Notes under the pieces: model-generated
The model's input: the letters and a program-made list of their open reading frames with translations, nothing else
Databases searched by the model: none
Told to the model about the DNA's origin: nothing
Shown: piece after piece, positions 19,594 to 29,017 of the stretch
Numbering within the stretch: the first letter of the stretch is position 1
Layout of the letters: every line of letters starts with the position of its first letter
Made by a program: the position numbers and the translations under genes
Assembly (NCBI GenBank): GCA_964495375.1
Contig: CAZBWM010000014.1
Span: 39,990 to 103,989, forward strand
DNA length: 64,000 nucleotides
From: JAIESQ01 sp964495375
GTDB lineage: Bacteria; Planctomycetota; Planctomycetia; Pirellulales; JAEUIK01
Direction of reading: 5' to 3'

Positions 19594-19622
19594 CTTATAT
19601 CGGTAAGCGAACCTTGCGTCAA
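19594..19622 (-). promoter_or_regulatory. Sigma70-like promoter for PEP-CTERM gene 1
   Basis: On the minus strand, TTGACG and TATAAG are separated by 17 nt. The predicted transcript would have a leader of about 440 nt before ATG 19147. The same arrangement occurs before both paralogues. Confidence 0.6.
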
Positions 19623-19971
19623 CAAAAATCGGAGCGAATTTTTTGGAAAAACGGTTCGCGATCCCCGCGAAGCGGCGTCCCAAGGGGGGGCATTCACCAA
19701 TCCAGCAAGTTACCCCCCCGCTCAAGCGAGTTCCCTACCGGCATCCCACACCGATTCCAAAGTCACCCGGCACCCCACAGCCCTTGAGCCCTTGGCTCCC
19801 CGTCGCTGGCCGGCCGCTTGACTCGGTTGCGATCAACCTCCAAGAACGTGCCAGCGTGCGGCTGGCGTGCCTTCAGCCGGTCTGTCAGAGAACACGCAGC
19901 CTTGGAACTCGGCAGTAGATTGCCCTTCGATCGCTGGCCCCACAGCGCCCCAAGAAACTCCCCTCCCGCGC

Positions 19972-20014
19972 AACAAAAAAGCGGCCGGCCCTCGGGGCAA
20001 TGAGGGCCGGCCGC
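19972..20014 (-). terminator. Intrinsic terminator of PEP-CTERM gene 2
   Basis: GCGGCCGGCCCTC pairs with GAGGGCCGGCCGC across an 8-nt loop; on the minus strand a T-run (complement of the A-run at 19975-19980) follows. It ends the transcript of the gene stopping at 20078. Confidence 0.9.
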
Positions 20015-20077
20015 GACGAATGCTTTGGGTAGCCCGTCGAATGGCTCGACGATCACCCGATCACTGCTACTGGCTGA

Positions 20078-21010
20078 CTAGCGACGGATGCGTCGAGCGG
20101 CCAGCGGAGCGAAGGCCAGCAGGCCCAGGCCCAAGAGCACCATGCTCCCCGGTTCGGGAATCACGATCCCCGACTGCTCCAGGTGCAGCGTGGTGCCAAC
20201 CGTCAGGCTCGCTGCCAGGTCGATCGTCGACGAAATCGTCAGGCTCAGCACGTCGGTGATGCTCGTGGTCAGATTCGTGAGCAACGACAGCGGAATGTTG
20301 AAGTCGATGTTCGCATCGAGCGTCACCTTGACGTTGTTGCTCGGACCGGTCGAGGTCCACGTGCCGGACAGGGTGAACGGAGCACTGATCGACTGCGGAT
20401 CGACCGGAACCTGCAACAGGCCGAACACGACGGCCAACAGGTTGTCGATCGAGGCCGACAGTTCGCCGTCGACCGAGAACGTGCCCGCGCCACCGGTGCC
20501 ATTGAGGATGGCAGCGCCGGTCTGCGTGAAACGCAAGTCGGTCAGGGTGCCCGACAGGTCGATCGAAATAGCCTTGAGCAAGCTGACCGTGCTGTTGGTG
20601 GTGATGAAGATCGTGTCGAGCGCGAAGTCAGCCGTCACGCCGTTGAGCAGGTCGAGATTCAGGGCCGAGATGTCGTCGATTTCATCGGCGGCCGGCAGGT
20701 CGAAGGTGGTGCCAGCCGGATCGGTGATCGGGTCCGAGCTCAAAATGATCGGACCACCAAAGAGGGCCAGCGGATGATCGAGAGGGGCCGTAAACTTGAA
20801 CGGCTCAACCTTCGCCTTGGTGTTGACGACCGCGCCACTGCCATCGGCAAACAGGTTGCCGGTCAGGTCGATCGTGGCGTCAAAATCCTGCTCCGGCCCG
20901 GTGAAGTTGATGGGCACGGTGACGGCCAGCGCGCGATTGGCGCTTACGAGACCAAGCGTGGCAACGGTCAAGGCAACAAACAAACGGACAGTGAGTTTCT
21001 TCATTAGCAT
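20078..21010 (-). CDS. PEP-CTERM secreted protein 2 of the trio
   Basis: 310 residues; GGAG lies seven bases before ATG 21010 (a second ATG is at 21004). Signal peptide: KKLTVRLFVALTVATLGLVSANRALA. The mature region 'VTVPINFTGPEQDFDATIDLTGNLFADGSG' through 'TFSVDGELSASIDNLLAVVFGLLQVPVDPQS' is nearly colinear with the protein at 24521-25453, which has the same length. A membrane-proximal amphipathic part (ITDVLSLTISSTIDLAASLTV) precedes IPEPGSMVLLGLGLLAFAPLAARRIRR, the PEP-CTERM tail. Likely a beta-rich surface or matrix protein anchored or released by exosortase/archaeosortase processing. Confidence 0.9.
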   Translation of the reverse strand: MLMKKLTVRLFVALTVATLGLVSANRALAVTVPINFTGPEQDFDATIDLTGNLFADGSGAVVNTKAKVEPFKFTAPLDHPLALFGGPIILSSDPITDPAGTTFDLPAADEIDDISALNLDLLNGVTADFALDTIFITTNSTVSLLKAISIDLSGTLTDLRFTQTGAAILNGTGGAGTFSVDGELSASIDNLLAVVFGLLQVPVDPQSISAPFTLSGTWTSTGPSNNVKVTLDANIDFNIPLSLLTNLTTSITDVLSLTISSTIDLAASLTVGTTLHLEQSGIVIPEPGSMVLLGLGLLAFAPLAARRIRR

Positions 21011-21420
21011 TTTCAATCTCCGAACTCGCCCACGGGTTGTGCAACGGTGTTTCCGTAAAACTGATCGCAAGAAAGTCGAGCTCGCGGAAGCCCCTCAGGC
21101 ACTCAGCCTGGCGAGGACAACAAAACTCGACCACGTTATGGCAGGGGCCATTCGAAGCGATTGGAGCCGGAAATAGCGTGGCTAAATCGTCAACGAGGAG
21201 TGCGTAAGCACACAAGCCAGACGACAGAGAAAACGTCTGCGCTCAGAAGACGAGAACCGCGAATGTCCGAAAAACCTCAGGCCTCAACGACCCTTCACCC
21301 TGTGAAATAGGGCTGGCTTTCGCACACCTTCACTAGCGGTCCTCGAAAAAGCTGATTAGCAATAGCTCGAAAAGGTTTGGCCGCCGAGTCTAAAACAGAG
21401 AACTCGGCTGACTTGGATAC

Positions 21421-21449
21421 CTTTTACAGCCACGAGAGAGGAGTGTCAA
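21421..21449 (-). promoter_or_regulatory. Sigma70-like promoter for PEP-CTERM gene 2
   Basis: On the minus strand a consensus TTGACA is followed after 17 nt by TAAAAG. The start of the transcript would carry GCCGAGT..ACTCGGC, a 7-bp hairpin, within a leader of about 400 nt. Sequence around and after the -10 (GGCTGTAAAA, then CAGCCGAGT) is shared with the promoter of gene 3. Confidence 0.7.
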
Positions 21450-21547
21450 CAAAAAACTCTGGGGATTTTTTTCCAACCCCCTGCCATTAGCCCAAAATGC
21501 CCCTCCAAAAGGCAGGCGAGACGAGAAAACCGGGCAAAACAGGGCGT

Positions 21548-22207
21548 TTACGCGTGTCTCTGCACCGATCTCCTCGCAGCCGAGTTTCGCGGCGAGCTCC
21601 GAACCGTCTTCCGGCCAGTCCGGCCAAGCGCGGCAATTTCCAGTTCCAGGAGTCGAACCTTCGTCTCCAGCCCCCCGGGAGCCGAATATCCCCCCAATTT
21701 GCCCTGACTCCCCACGACCCGATGGCAGGGGATCAACAGCGGCAGGCGATTTTGCGCCATCACGCTCCCCACCGCCCGAGCCGCGCCGGGCGAACCCGCC
21801 TGGGCGGCCAACTCCGCATAGCTGCGAGTTTGTCCGTAAGGTATTCGCCGGCAAGCAGCGAGCACGCGCTGCGCAAACGGGGTTCGCGCCGTTTCGACAT
21901 ACCGAAGTTCATTCAACGGTTCGGGACTCCCCAAGACGTACGCTTCGACGGCACTTTCCAATTGCGGTTCGGTTGCCGATTTCGTGGCGCTGCGCAGCAA
22001 TGCATGATCAAGTTTGGCGAGCGCTCGAGCGCGCGTGGCATGGCCGAAAGTAAGTTGATGAACAAGCAGGTTCGCCGAGCCGGAGACCACCGCGGCGATC
22101 CAGCCGAGCGTGGTCGGAAAAGCCACGACGCGCAGCTCTGCGCTATACGCTTTGGCGGTTTCCTTTGCGCGTGGCTTGCCCGCACGCGAGGGAGCAATAC
22201 GAGTCAT
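21548..22207 (-). CDS. ogt: Methylated-DNA--protein-cysteine methyltransferase
   Basis: 219 residues. Start at ATG 22207 is favoured by GAGGGAAG just upstream. C-terminal domain motifs: 'TPFAQRVLAACRRIPYGQTRSYAELAAQAGSPGAARAVGSVMAQN', then the active site 'IPCHRVVGSQGKLGGYS' with nucleophile Cys in PCHRV. This enzyme transfers the methyl group from O6-methylguanine to itself in a suicide reaction. The C-terminal 25 residues are an extra basic tail (RTGRKTVRSSPRNSAARR) that may help DNA binding. It sits between two PEP-CTERM genes on the same strand but upstream of gene 2's promoter. Confidence 0.93.
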   Translation of the reverse strand: MTRIAPSRAGKPRAKETAKAYSAELRVVAFPTTLGWIAAVVSGSANLLVHQLTFGHATRARALAKLDHALLRSATKSATEPQLESAVEAYVLGSPEPLNELRYVETARTPFAQRVLAACRRIPYGQTRSYAELAAQAGSPGAARAVGSVMAQNRLPLLIPCHRVVGSQGKLGGYSAPGGLETKVRLLELEIAALGRTGRKTVRSSPRNSAARRSVQRHA

Positions 22208-22816
22208 CAAGTCTTCCCTCGTCGGCGGGTCGGTTGTTGATTTCGGCCGCGAATTATCCCCTGACGAATTCAGCCGGCAATTCGCCTGCTGAACGACCGC
22301 AGCGGCGTCTGCTGACACGAGACCCCGATGTTAGCAGCGTGTGGCATCGCTGCGCAGCGGCGAGTTCCCCATCCAAGGTGCGCTGCAAAGTATCGGGCAC
22401 TCCTACATGCTCAGTGAAATTCGAGTTACTGTCCCCCCGCTTCCAGCGGCGACAGCCTCAACGCGAAGGCGTTGCTCGGTTGAGCACATGCCCTGGCTGC
22501 TCATTACTCTCGAGCAATCCAATCAACAATCTCACGCGGTTCAAGCGACTTGCATCCGCGAATCGTGAGTTGCCTTAGGGCGATTTTCTCTTCCGGTCCC
22601 CGTCGAGCATTCGCAGATTCGTCGGCGGCAATCCTCGAATGCCGGACCACCGCGACTTACCTAGGATTGCCAACAACTCGCGCCTCATTCTGGACCTTGC
22701 TACCTGGACCTTATCGGCATGCCAGAAGCCGCAGCCGCGCCCGCCCCCGTTTGACAGCCAGTTCCGCACCCTTCTACAATCCCTCACTCCAACAAAGGAG
22801 TGCGAAAGCAAGGCCA
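22208..22816. other. Gap between ogt and purM
   Basis: Divergent intergenic region. Short frames exist (22341-22568, 22639-22836) but lack ribosome binding sites and protein-like composition. It should contain the promoters of both flanking genes. No hairpin or recognised riboswitch was seen upstream of purM. Confidence 0.5.
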
Positions 22817-23878
22817 ATGGCCAAGGTGACTTATAAAGACGCGGGCGTCGATCTCGACGTCTATCGCGAGTCGATGGCCCGACTCCCCCACCTGCTGCGC
22901 CGCACCCATACGCCCCGCGTGCTGCCCCTCGAAGGGGGCTTCGCCGGGCTGTTTCAGCTCGATTTCGAGAGCCCGCTCTTCGCCCGCCGGTACCAAGACC
23001 CGGTGCTCGTCTCCTGCACCGACGGCGTCGGCACCAAGCTGAAAGTCGCCACGCTGGCCGGCCGGCACGACACGATTGGCATCGATCTCGTCGCCATGAG
23101 CATCAATGACGCGCTGTGCTGCGGCGCCGAGCCTCTCTTTTTCCTCGACTACGTGGCCATGTCGCACGACGACCCCGCCCTGCTCGAGCAGATCGTCTCG
23201 GGCATCTCGGCCGGCTGCACCGAAAGCGACTGCGCCCTGCTGGGGGGCGAGACCGCCATCATGCCCGACCTCTACCAGCCCGGCGATTACGACCTGGCCG
23301 GCTTCTGCGTCGGCGTGGTCGAGCGGCGCCGCGTGATCGACGGTAAGCAAATCATGCCGGGCGACGTCGTCCTGGGCGTCGCTTCCAGCGGCTTGCACTC
23401 CAACGGCTACAGCCTGGTGCGCAAGATCGTCTTCGACGTGGCGGGGCTGGGCATCCACGACCATGTGCCCGAGCTTGGCGCGACCGTGGCTGATGCCCTG
23501 CTCACTCCCACCCGGCTCTATGCCCGACCGCTGCGGAGCGTGCTAGGGCACTACCGCGTCAAAAGCGTGGTTCACGGAATCGCCCACATTACCGGCGGTG
23601 GCCTGCGTGAAAACCTCGAGCGCATTCTGCCCGAGGGCGTTGGGGTGCGACTCGTGCCGGGGAGCTGGCCGGTTCCGCCGATTTTCCTCTGGCTGCAGCG
23701 GCTGGGCGAAGTGCCCGACGAAGAAATGGAGCGCGTCTTCAACCTAGGGATCGGCCTGGTCCTGGTCGTGAGCCCCCATTTCGCGGCCAGCATCGTGCGG
23801 CAGTTTGAAGATCTCGGCCTGCCCGCCTGGCAGCTTGGCGAAGTACTCAGCGGCCCCCGCGAAGTGGTTTGGGCCTAA
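22817..23878 (+). CDS. purM: Phosphoribosylformylglycinamidine cyclo-ligase (AIR synthetase)
   Basis: 353 residues from ATG 22817 (MAKVTYKDAGVDLDVY), the usual PurM opening. Motifs: 'DPVLVSCTDGVGTKLKVA', 'HDTIGIDLVAMSINDALCCGAEPLFFLDYVA', 'LLGGETAIMPD', 'GVASSGLHSNGYSLVR' and 'GIAHITGGGLRENLERILPEGVG'. It closes the imidazole ring in purine synthesis using ATP. The protein is complete and close to the usual 340-350 residues. The frame extending to 22550 is rejected as an upstream shadow. No other purine gene is adjacent. Confidence 0.97.
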   Translation: MAKVTYKDAGVDLDVYRESMARLPHLLRRTHTPRVLPLEGGFAGLFQLDFESPLFARRYQDPVLVSCTDGVGTKLKVATLAGRHDTIGIDLVAMSINDALCCGAEPLFFLDYVAMSHDDPALLEQIVSGISAGCTESDCALLGGETAIMPDLYQPGDYDLAGFCVGVVERRRVIDGKQIMPGDVVLGVASSGLHSNGYSLVRKIVFDVAGLGIHDHVPELGATVADALLTPTRLYARPLRSVLGHYRVKSVVHGIAHITGGGLRENLERILPEGVGVRLVPGSWPVPPIFLWLQRLGEVPDEEMERVFNLGIGLVLVVSPHFAASIVRQFEDLGLPAWQLGEVLSGPREVVWA

Positions 23879-24065
23879 GCCGCGAACAGCCCGCTTCGGC
23901 GAATATCCCCGTTTCGCGATGCCGATCCTTCGGCAATTCTTCTGTCGCCGTCTCCGTTTGGCCTGCGAGTATTGGTTGCGGGCGTCTCCGAGACCTCCGC
24001 AGGCGTGATGCCAGTTCTCGCTCGCAGCTTCAGAAGTTCCTCTGGAAGAGTAATTGAGTACCCAC

Positions 24066-24430
24066 GGTGGGCCACGGGCTCCGCCCATTGGTCTCGACCC
24101 AACTCTGCTAGCTAGTCCCCCTTGGGCAGATTCGGTACTGGAGCGGCATCTTGGTGGCAAGTGTCTCTGCCGTTGCTCCTGGTTGAAGCCAACCATCGCT
24201 TGTTATTGGCCGCGCAGCGGCCGCGGCGCTTAGCCGTGGGTGTTAACCCACGGACGCTCGCCGCGAAACAATCATTAAGCCGCGCAGCGGCGACATCGGC
24301 CTGGCGGCAGAGACAACGAGCTTCAGGCGATTTCCAAGTCGACGTCGCCGCTACGCGGCTTTGCGGTTTTTTGTGCCCGCCTTCCGTGGGCTGCGCCCAT
24401 GGCTAAGCGCCGCCGCCGCTGCGCGGCGAG
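24066..24430. repeat. Composite palindromic repeat, copy A
   Basis: About 365 bp. It starts with GGGCTCCGCCCATTGGTCTC, continues through a CTGCTAGCTAG segment and TTGCTCCTGGTTGA, a core hairpin AGCCGTGGGTGTTAACCCACGG, then AAGCCGCGCAGCGGCGAC twice in inverted orientation, and ends in GCTAAGCGCCGCCGCCGCTGCGCGG. The same modules in the same order appear on the opposite strand at 63333-63704. The frame translated at 24122-24406 is a by-product of this repeat. Confidence 0.85.
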
Positions 24431-24453
24431 ATTCTCGATCTTAGCCTGCGCGC

Positions 24454-24492
24454 AAAAAAAAGGGTCGGCTCCCCGAGGCAGGGAGCCGACCC
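24454..24492 (-). terminator. Intrinsic terminator of PEP-CTERM gene 3
   Basis: GGGTCGGCTCCC pairs with GGGAGCCGACCC around a 7-nt loop; the minus-strand transcript continues into eight T. It lies 28 bases after the stop codon at 24521. Confidence 0.9.
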
Positions 24493-24520
24493 GTAACGAC
24501 GAACTGGAGTTCCTCGCGTC

Positions 24521-25453
24521 TTACTTACGGCGACGGAGCCGGCGAGCCGCAGGCACCAAAGCCGCACAGAGCCCGATACCTAGCAACACGATGCTGCTCG
24601 GTTCCGGAATCGAGACGATGTCTTCCAAGTGGTAGGCAACCGACACCGTGAGGCTCGCCTGCAAGTCGATCGTCGAGGAGATCGTCAAGCTGAGCACGTC
24701 GGTGATGGCGGTCGTCAAGTTGGTGATCAACGAGATCGGGACGTTGAGGTCGATGACACCATCCAACGCGATCTTGGTGTTCGGTCCACCAAGTGGCGTC
24801 GTGGTCCAGGTGCCGGTCAGAGAACCTGGCAAGGTGATCGACTGGGTGCCGACCGGAACCTGCAGCAGGCCGAACACGACGGCCAACAGGTTGTCAATGT
24901 TGGCGCTCAGCTCACCGTCAACCGAGAACGTGCCCGAGCCAGGACCGCCCAACACGGTAGCGGCACCGGTCTGGTCGAACCGCAAGCCGGTTAGCGTGCC
25001 CGAGACGTCGATCGAAATCGACTTCAGCAGCGACACCGTGCTGTTCGTGGTGATAAAGATCGTGTCGAGGGCGAAGTCGGAGGTCTGGCCGTTGAGGAAA
25101 TCAACGTCCAGGTCGGCCATGTCGACCAACTGATTGACACCCGAGAAGTCAAACGCGGTGCCGAGCGGATCCGTCTTGGGATCGGACGAAAGGGTGACCG
25201 CGCCGCCGTACAACGCCAACGGATGGTCAAACGGAGCAGTGAACTTAAAGGGCTCAACCTTGGCTTTGGTGTTGACCACCGCGCCGGAGCCATCGGCAAA
25301 TAGGTTGCCGGTCAGATCGATCGTGGCATCGAAGTTTTGCTCGGTGCCGGTGAAATCAATGGGGACCGAAACGGCCCGAGCAGGTGCTGCAACGGCAAGA
25401 GCGAGCCCAACAAGGCTCAGCGCAGCGCACGTGCGTAGAAGATACGTTCGCAT
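24521..25453 (-). CDS. PEP-CTERM secreted protein 3 of the trio
   Basis: 310 residues from ATG 25453, with GGAG ten bases upstream; a GTG at 25468 is less likely because it would overlap that binding site. Signal peptide: LLRTCAALSLVGLALAVAAPARA. Mature part 'VSVPIDFTGTEQNFDATIDLTGNLFADGSG' and 'FALDTIFITTNSTVSLLKSISIDVSGTLTGLRF' aligns with gene 2 almost end to end. Tail: IPEPSSIVLLGIGLCAALVPAARRLRRRK. The three paralogues lie in 7.5 kb with unrelated genes between them, so they arose by duplication but are not an operon. Confidence 0.9.
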   Translation of the reverse strand: MRTYLLRTCAALSLVGLALAVAAPARAVSVPIDFTGTEQNFDATIDLTGNLFADGSGAVVNTKAKVEPFKFTAPFDHPLALYGGAVTLSSDPKTDPLGTAFDFSGVNQLVDMADLDVDFLNGQTSDFALDTIFITTNSTVSLLKSISIDVSGTLTGLRFDQTGAATVLGGPGSGTFSVDGELSANIDNLLAVVFGLLQVPVGTQSITLPGSLTGTWTTTPLGGPNTKIALDGVIDLNVPISLITNLTTAITDVLSLTISSTIDLQASLTVSVAYHLEDIVSIPEPSSIVLLGIGLCAALVPAARRLRRRK

Positions 25454-25558
25454 GGATTGGAACTCCACAAGTTTCGTTACACTAGCGACTCACTTGAACG
25501 GAAAAAAACGACTCTAAACCCCAACGACCTGTTGACTCGGCTGAACACCTGCCTCGAA

Positions 25559-25586
25559 GTTTTACAGCCAGCAGCGGTCGTCTCAA
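25559..25586 (-). promoter_or_regulatory. Sigma70-like promoter for PEP-CTERM gene 3
   Basis: On the minus strand TTGAGA and TAAAAC are 16 nt apart. The following leader is about 100 nt and shares GGCTGTAAAA, CAGCCGAGT, GTTTAGA and CGCTAGTG blocks with the leader of gene 2. Confidence 0.6.
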
Positions 25587-26658
25587 AATCTCGCAAGAAA
25601 AAAACTGAGACCAACTACTTCAATGGTTGCGGTCGAAAGTTCCCCCCTTTCCTGGATCAAACTAAGGCCGCTACAGATCGAAGCGGGCCCCCGTACTGAC
25701 CTGACTACTTACTCAACGTCCTGTACTGGCACCCGAAATCTCACCTGCCGTGATTTCGCCAGGGCAATATTGCCCAAAACGCCATCGCGGCACGTGTCTG
25801 GCTTCCCGACCAGATGCGTCTGAGAATACTCGTGCCTAGAAACCATGTCAAACAAAAAATTCGTGGAATAAGCAAATCAACAGCGAATTCCCCTGCCGCG
25901 AATTTCCGCCACTATCAGCATCACCCGCCAACTGCCGCTTCGCGGTGCCGGCACCGACAACACAAGACGCCATGCAGCAAAGACTTGCGTTCAGCTCGAA
26001 TGACCACTTACGCCCCAGCCGGCGATCTCGTTGAGCCCCGTTCAGCAATCGTGGGACGTCATTTCGTCCGCCAGATTTCTTAGAAACCGGACGGCATCGA
26101 GCGAGATTTTCCCGAGATTCTTCCCAGAAAAAACGCCCGCCGTGAAACCCGATGGCCCCAACACTGGGTAGGGACGAAGCGTTTCAAGCGAGAAGTTGTC
26201 ACGGAATGCCAATTTCGGCGATCGCTGCCGACACCTCGCTCTCCTCTCCGTACTATTGATACCTGCACAGCAGTGACTGCTCCGCATTCAGCCGATCCGC
26301 TCCGCACATTCGCCACATTTCGCCAAGACCTGGTGAACGGCGTGACCACGCTGGATGTAGTGGCCCCGCGTGCGATCGAACCCGCCCACGCCGCCGGGCC
26401 GCACGCGCCCACGCCGCCGATATTCACCATCGCTGGCGACGTCGAGCTTCTTGTGCCTCATCGTGCGGCAACCGTCGCGTTCCGTCGCCACTCGATAACG
26501 CCACCCTGATACGCCCTACTGCCACTTCTCCGCCAGTAGCCCCATCGCGCAACATTCGCCGCGGCCTCGACTGGTGGCACGCGCAGCGGCGGTTAGACTG
26601 AAAGTTCTGTAGGGGGCGAACGCTCGTTCGCATTCGATTGCTTGGGGGATCTCATCGC
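25587..26658. other. 1.07 kb gap without a supported gene
   Basis: Several short frames overlap here (26042-26287 -, 26080-26430 -, 26273-26509 +, 26424-26633 -) but none has a ribosome binding site plus recognisable protein features. They may be remnants of a decayed gene. GC is lower in 25.6-26.1 kb than in neighbouring genes. No RNA gene was recognised. Confidence 0.5.
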
Positions 26659-28857
26659 GTGTCGCGCACTCAATTGAAGTGGCTGCTGTCCACCGGCTTG
26701 ATTCTGGCGACCATTGGGCTGTTCGGCCGCATGGTGTGGGACCGTCACGATTTCGTCAACTATGACGATCACCTCTATGTGACGCGCAATCTCGACGTGC
26801 AGGCCGGCCTGTCGTTCTGGGGCGTGCTGAAAACGTTCGACCTCAGCTCGAACGTCGCCGCCAACTGGCATCCGCTGACCATGATCACCCACATGGCCGA
26901 TTGCAGCATGTATGGCCTCGATGCGTGGGGGCATCACCTCAACACACTCGTGCTGCACGCCTTCGACGTCGTGCTCGTCTTCCTGGTTTTTGCCCGCATG
27001 ACCGGCCGCATCTGGCCCAGCGCGCTCGTGGCCGCGCTCTTTAGTTGGCATCCGTTGCACGTCGAATCCGTGGCTTGGACCTCCGAACGCAAGGACGTGC
27101 TCAGCGCCATGTTCTGGCTGCTCACCATGTGGGCTTACGCACGCTACGTCGAGAAACCGAGCGTCGGCAAATACGCCGGCATGGCCGTGCTCATGGTGTT
27201 GGGCCTGCTCAGCAAGCCGATGGTAGTCACGCTCCCCTGCGTGCTCTTGCTGTTGGACCTCTGGCCGCTCAACCGGCTCGGCGACGTAAATCTCTTCAGT
27301 TGGGAGGGGCTGCAAGTCGCGGTCGAGAAATTCCCGCTGCTCGTGCTCGAAAAGCTGCCGCTGTTCGCGCTGGTGGCGCTCGAATCGGTCATGACCTTCT
27401 TCGCGCAGAAGGAGCAGGCCGCCGTCGCGCCGCTCGAGTTCATCCCCATCTCGGTGCGCATCGTCAACTCGCTGATGTCGTACAGCGCTTACATCTCCAA
27501 CACCTTGTGGCCCGTCGATCTCTCCATTCCGTATCCGCTCGACAACCGCAACCTCTCGCTGCTACAAGCGGCGCTGGCCTTCATCGGCGCCGGCCTGATC
27601 ACCACGGTCGCCGCGATGCTCTTTCGCTGGGCGCCCTATCTGCTGGTCGGCTGGTTGTGGTATCTCGGCACGCTCGTGCCGGTGATCGGCTTCGTGCAGG
27701 TCGGCAGCCAGTACATGGCCGATCGCTACACCTATATCCCCTTGATCGGCATCTTCGCGGCGCTGGCCTTCGGCCTGGCCGATCTGGTGAATCAGCGACA
27801 GCGGATCCCCGCCTGGGCGTTCGTCCCCTTATGGGTGCTGGCCACGGCGCTCCCCGCCCTGGCCTTGCTCACCGAATATGGCCGCCGCGTCGGCACGCCG
27901 GTTCCGGTCGGGGTCATCCTGGCGACCATCGGCGGACTGTTCCTGGTCGCCTTGCCGCTCGGAGTGCTCGCGGCGCGATTCCACAACATGGCGCGTTACG
28001 GCGTCGGCGCGGGCGCGGGCGTCGTGTTGGCGGTATTTGCCGTCCTCACCTACTGGCAAGTCGGCTATTGGAAGGACACGTCCTACCTGTTCGGCCACAC
28101 GGTCAAGGTCACCACGCGTAATCACGGCGCCTACTTCGCCCTGGGGACCGCCCACTGGCGCAAAGGAGACGTCGACGCCGCGCTCGAGATGTTCGACACC
28201 TCGCTGAAGATCGGCCCCAACCTGGCCATGGCCCGCTTCAACCGCTCGATCGCCTATCGCGTGCAAAAAAAATACGACCTGGCGCTGCGCGACCTCGAAG
28301 CCTCGTTGCGCTGGGGGTATACCGAACGCGATTGCCGCATCGAACTCGGCAAAACCCTCTCCACCATGCGCCGCTGGGATGACGCCCGCCGCCAGTTTGT
28401 CCGCGTCCTCGAGATCGACCCCAAGGCTTCACAGGCCGCGGCGGGCCTGGGCGCCGCCCTCGTGCAACTCGGCCAGGTCGATGAAGGAATCGCCAACTAT
28501 CAACGCGCCCTCGAGCTCTCACCCGACGAACCCCACGCGGCCGTCCTCCTCAGTCGCATCTATTCCTCGCACCCCGACGCCAAGTACCGCGATCCCGACA
28601 AAGCCCTCGCCCTGGCCAAGGTCGCCGCCAAGGCCACCCAGGAGCGCAACGCCGTGGCCCTCGACACCCTGGCCCTCGCCTACGCCTCGAAAAAGGATTT
28701 CGAGCGGGCCCGCGACTACGCCAGCCGGGCGAAGGAACGCGCCTACTTCGATAAAGAGGACGACTTCGCCACCGAAATCGAACGTCGCTACGAACGGTTC
28801 CTTGCCGATCGCCCCTATTACGAGGATCCCACGACCTTCGATCCCTTGCGAACTTGA
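26659..28857 (+). CDS. TMTC-like multi-pass membrane protein with C-terminal TPR repeats
   Basis: 732 residues from GTG 26659, with GGGGGA nine bases upstream. The N-terminal 450 residues hold about ten membrane helices and early acidic/aromatic loops: 'FVNYDDHLYVTRN', 'NWHPLTMITHMADC', 'HHLNTLVLHAFDVVLVF', 'SALFSWHPLHVESVAWTSERKDVLS'. These are the signature of the Tmtc/PMT-related family (GT-C fold; substrate lipid-linked sugar). The C-terminal 250 residues carry TPR repeats (AYFALGTAHWRKGDVDAALEMF; 'GAALVQLGQVDEGIANYQRALELSP'). Probably transfers sugars to exported proteins. A second GT-C/TPR protein is at 48.8 kb. Exact reaction unproven. Confidence 0.88.
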   Translation: MSRTQLKWLLSTGLILATIGLFGRMVWDRHDFVNYDDHLYVTRNLDVQAGLSFWGVLKTFDLSSNVAANWHPLTMITHMADCSMYGLDAWGHHLNTLVLHAFDVVLVFLVFARMTGRIWPSALVAALFSWHPLHVESVAWTSERKDVLSAMFWLLTMWAYARYVEKPSVGKYAGMAVLMVLGLLSKPMVVTLPCVLLLLDLWPLNRLGDVNLFSWEGLQVAVEKFPLLVLEKLPLFALVALESVMTFFAQKEQAAVAPLEFIPISVRIVNSLMSYSAYISNTLWPVDLSIPYPLDNRNLSLLQAALAFIGAGLITTVAAMLFRWAPYLLVGWLWYLGTLVPVIGFVQVGSQYMADRYTYIPLIGIFAALAFGLADLVNQRQRIPAWAFVPLWVLATALPALALLTEYGRRVGTPVPVGVILATIGGLFLVALPLGVLAARFHNMARYGVGAGAGVVLAVFAVLTYWQVGYWKDTSYLFGHTVKVTTRNHGAYFALGTAHWRKGDVDAALEMFDTSLKIGPNLAMARFNRSIAYRVQKKYDLALRDLEASLRWGYTERDCRIELGKTLSTMRRWDDARRQFVRVLEIDPKASQAAAGLGAALVQLGQVDEGIANYQRALELSPDEPHAAVLLSRIYSSHPDAKYRDPDKALALAKVAAKATQERNAVALDTLALAYASKKDFERARDYASRAKERAYFDKEDDFATEIERRYERFLADRPYYEDPTTFDPLRT

Positions 28858-29017
28858 GCCGCCGCTTGTCCCGTTCTCCTGCGCTGCGGCCCCCGCGCCC
28901 CACGACTCCCCCTCCAGGGACGCCATCCGGCCACGCCCCCGCGACCTATGCTTTCTGAAGGGGCCTGCCGTCGCCGCGCCGGCCCCGGTTGATCGCAGGA
29001 GTCTTGCGGAGGGGGCC

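Noticed and set aside
23875..24102. Minus-strand frame after purM ('GYSITLPEELLKLRARTGITPAEVSE')
   Set aside because: The first part looks protein-like but it has no usable start, ends in low-complexity sequence and abuts the composite repeat.
24122..24406. 95-residue frame 'GVNPRTLAAKQSLSRAAATSA' and its counterpart at 63263-63517
   Set aside because: Both lie inside copies of the composite palindromic repeat; the shared peptide is a by-product of the repeated DNA.
26042..26633. Several overlapping frames in the 25.6-26.6 kb gap
   Set aside because: No ribosome binding sites and no family signature; possibly decayed coding DNA but not supportable as genes.
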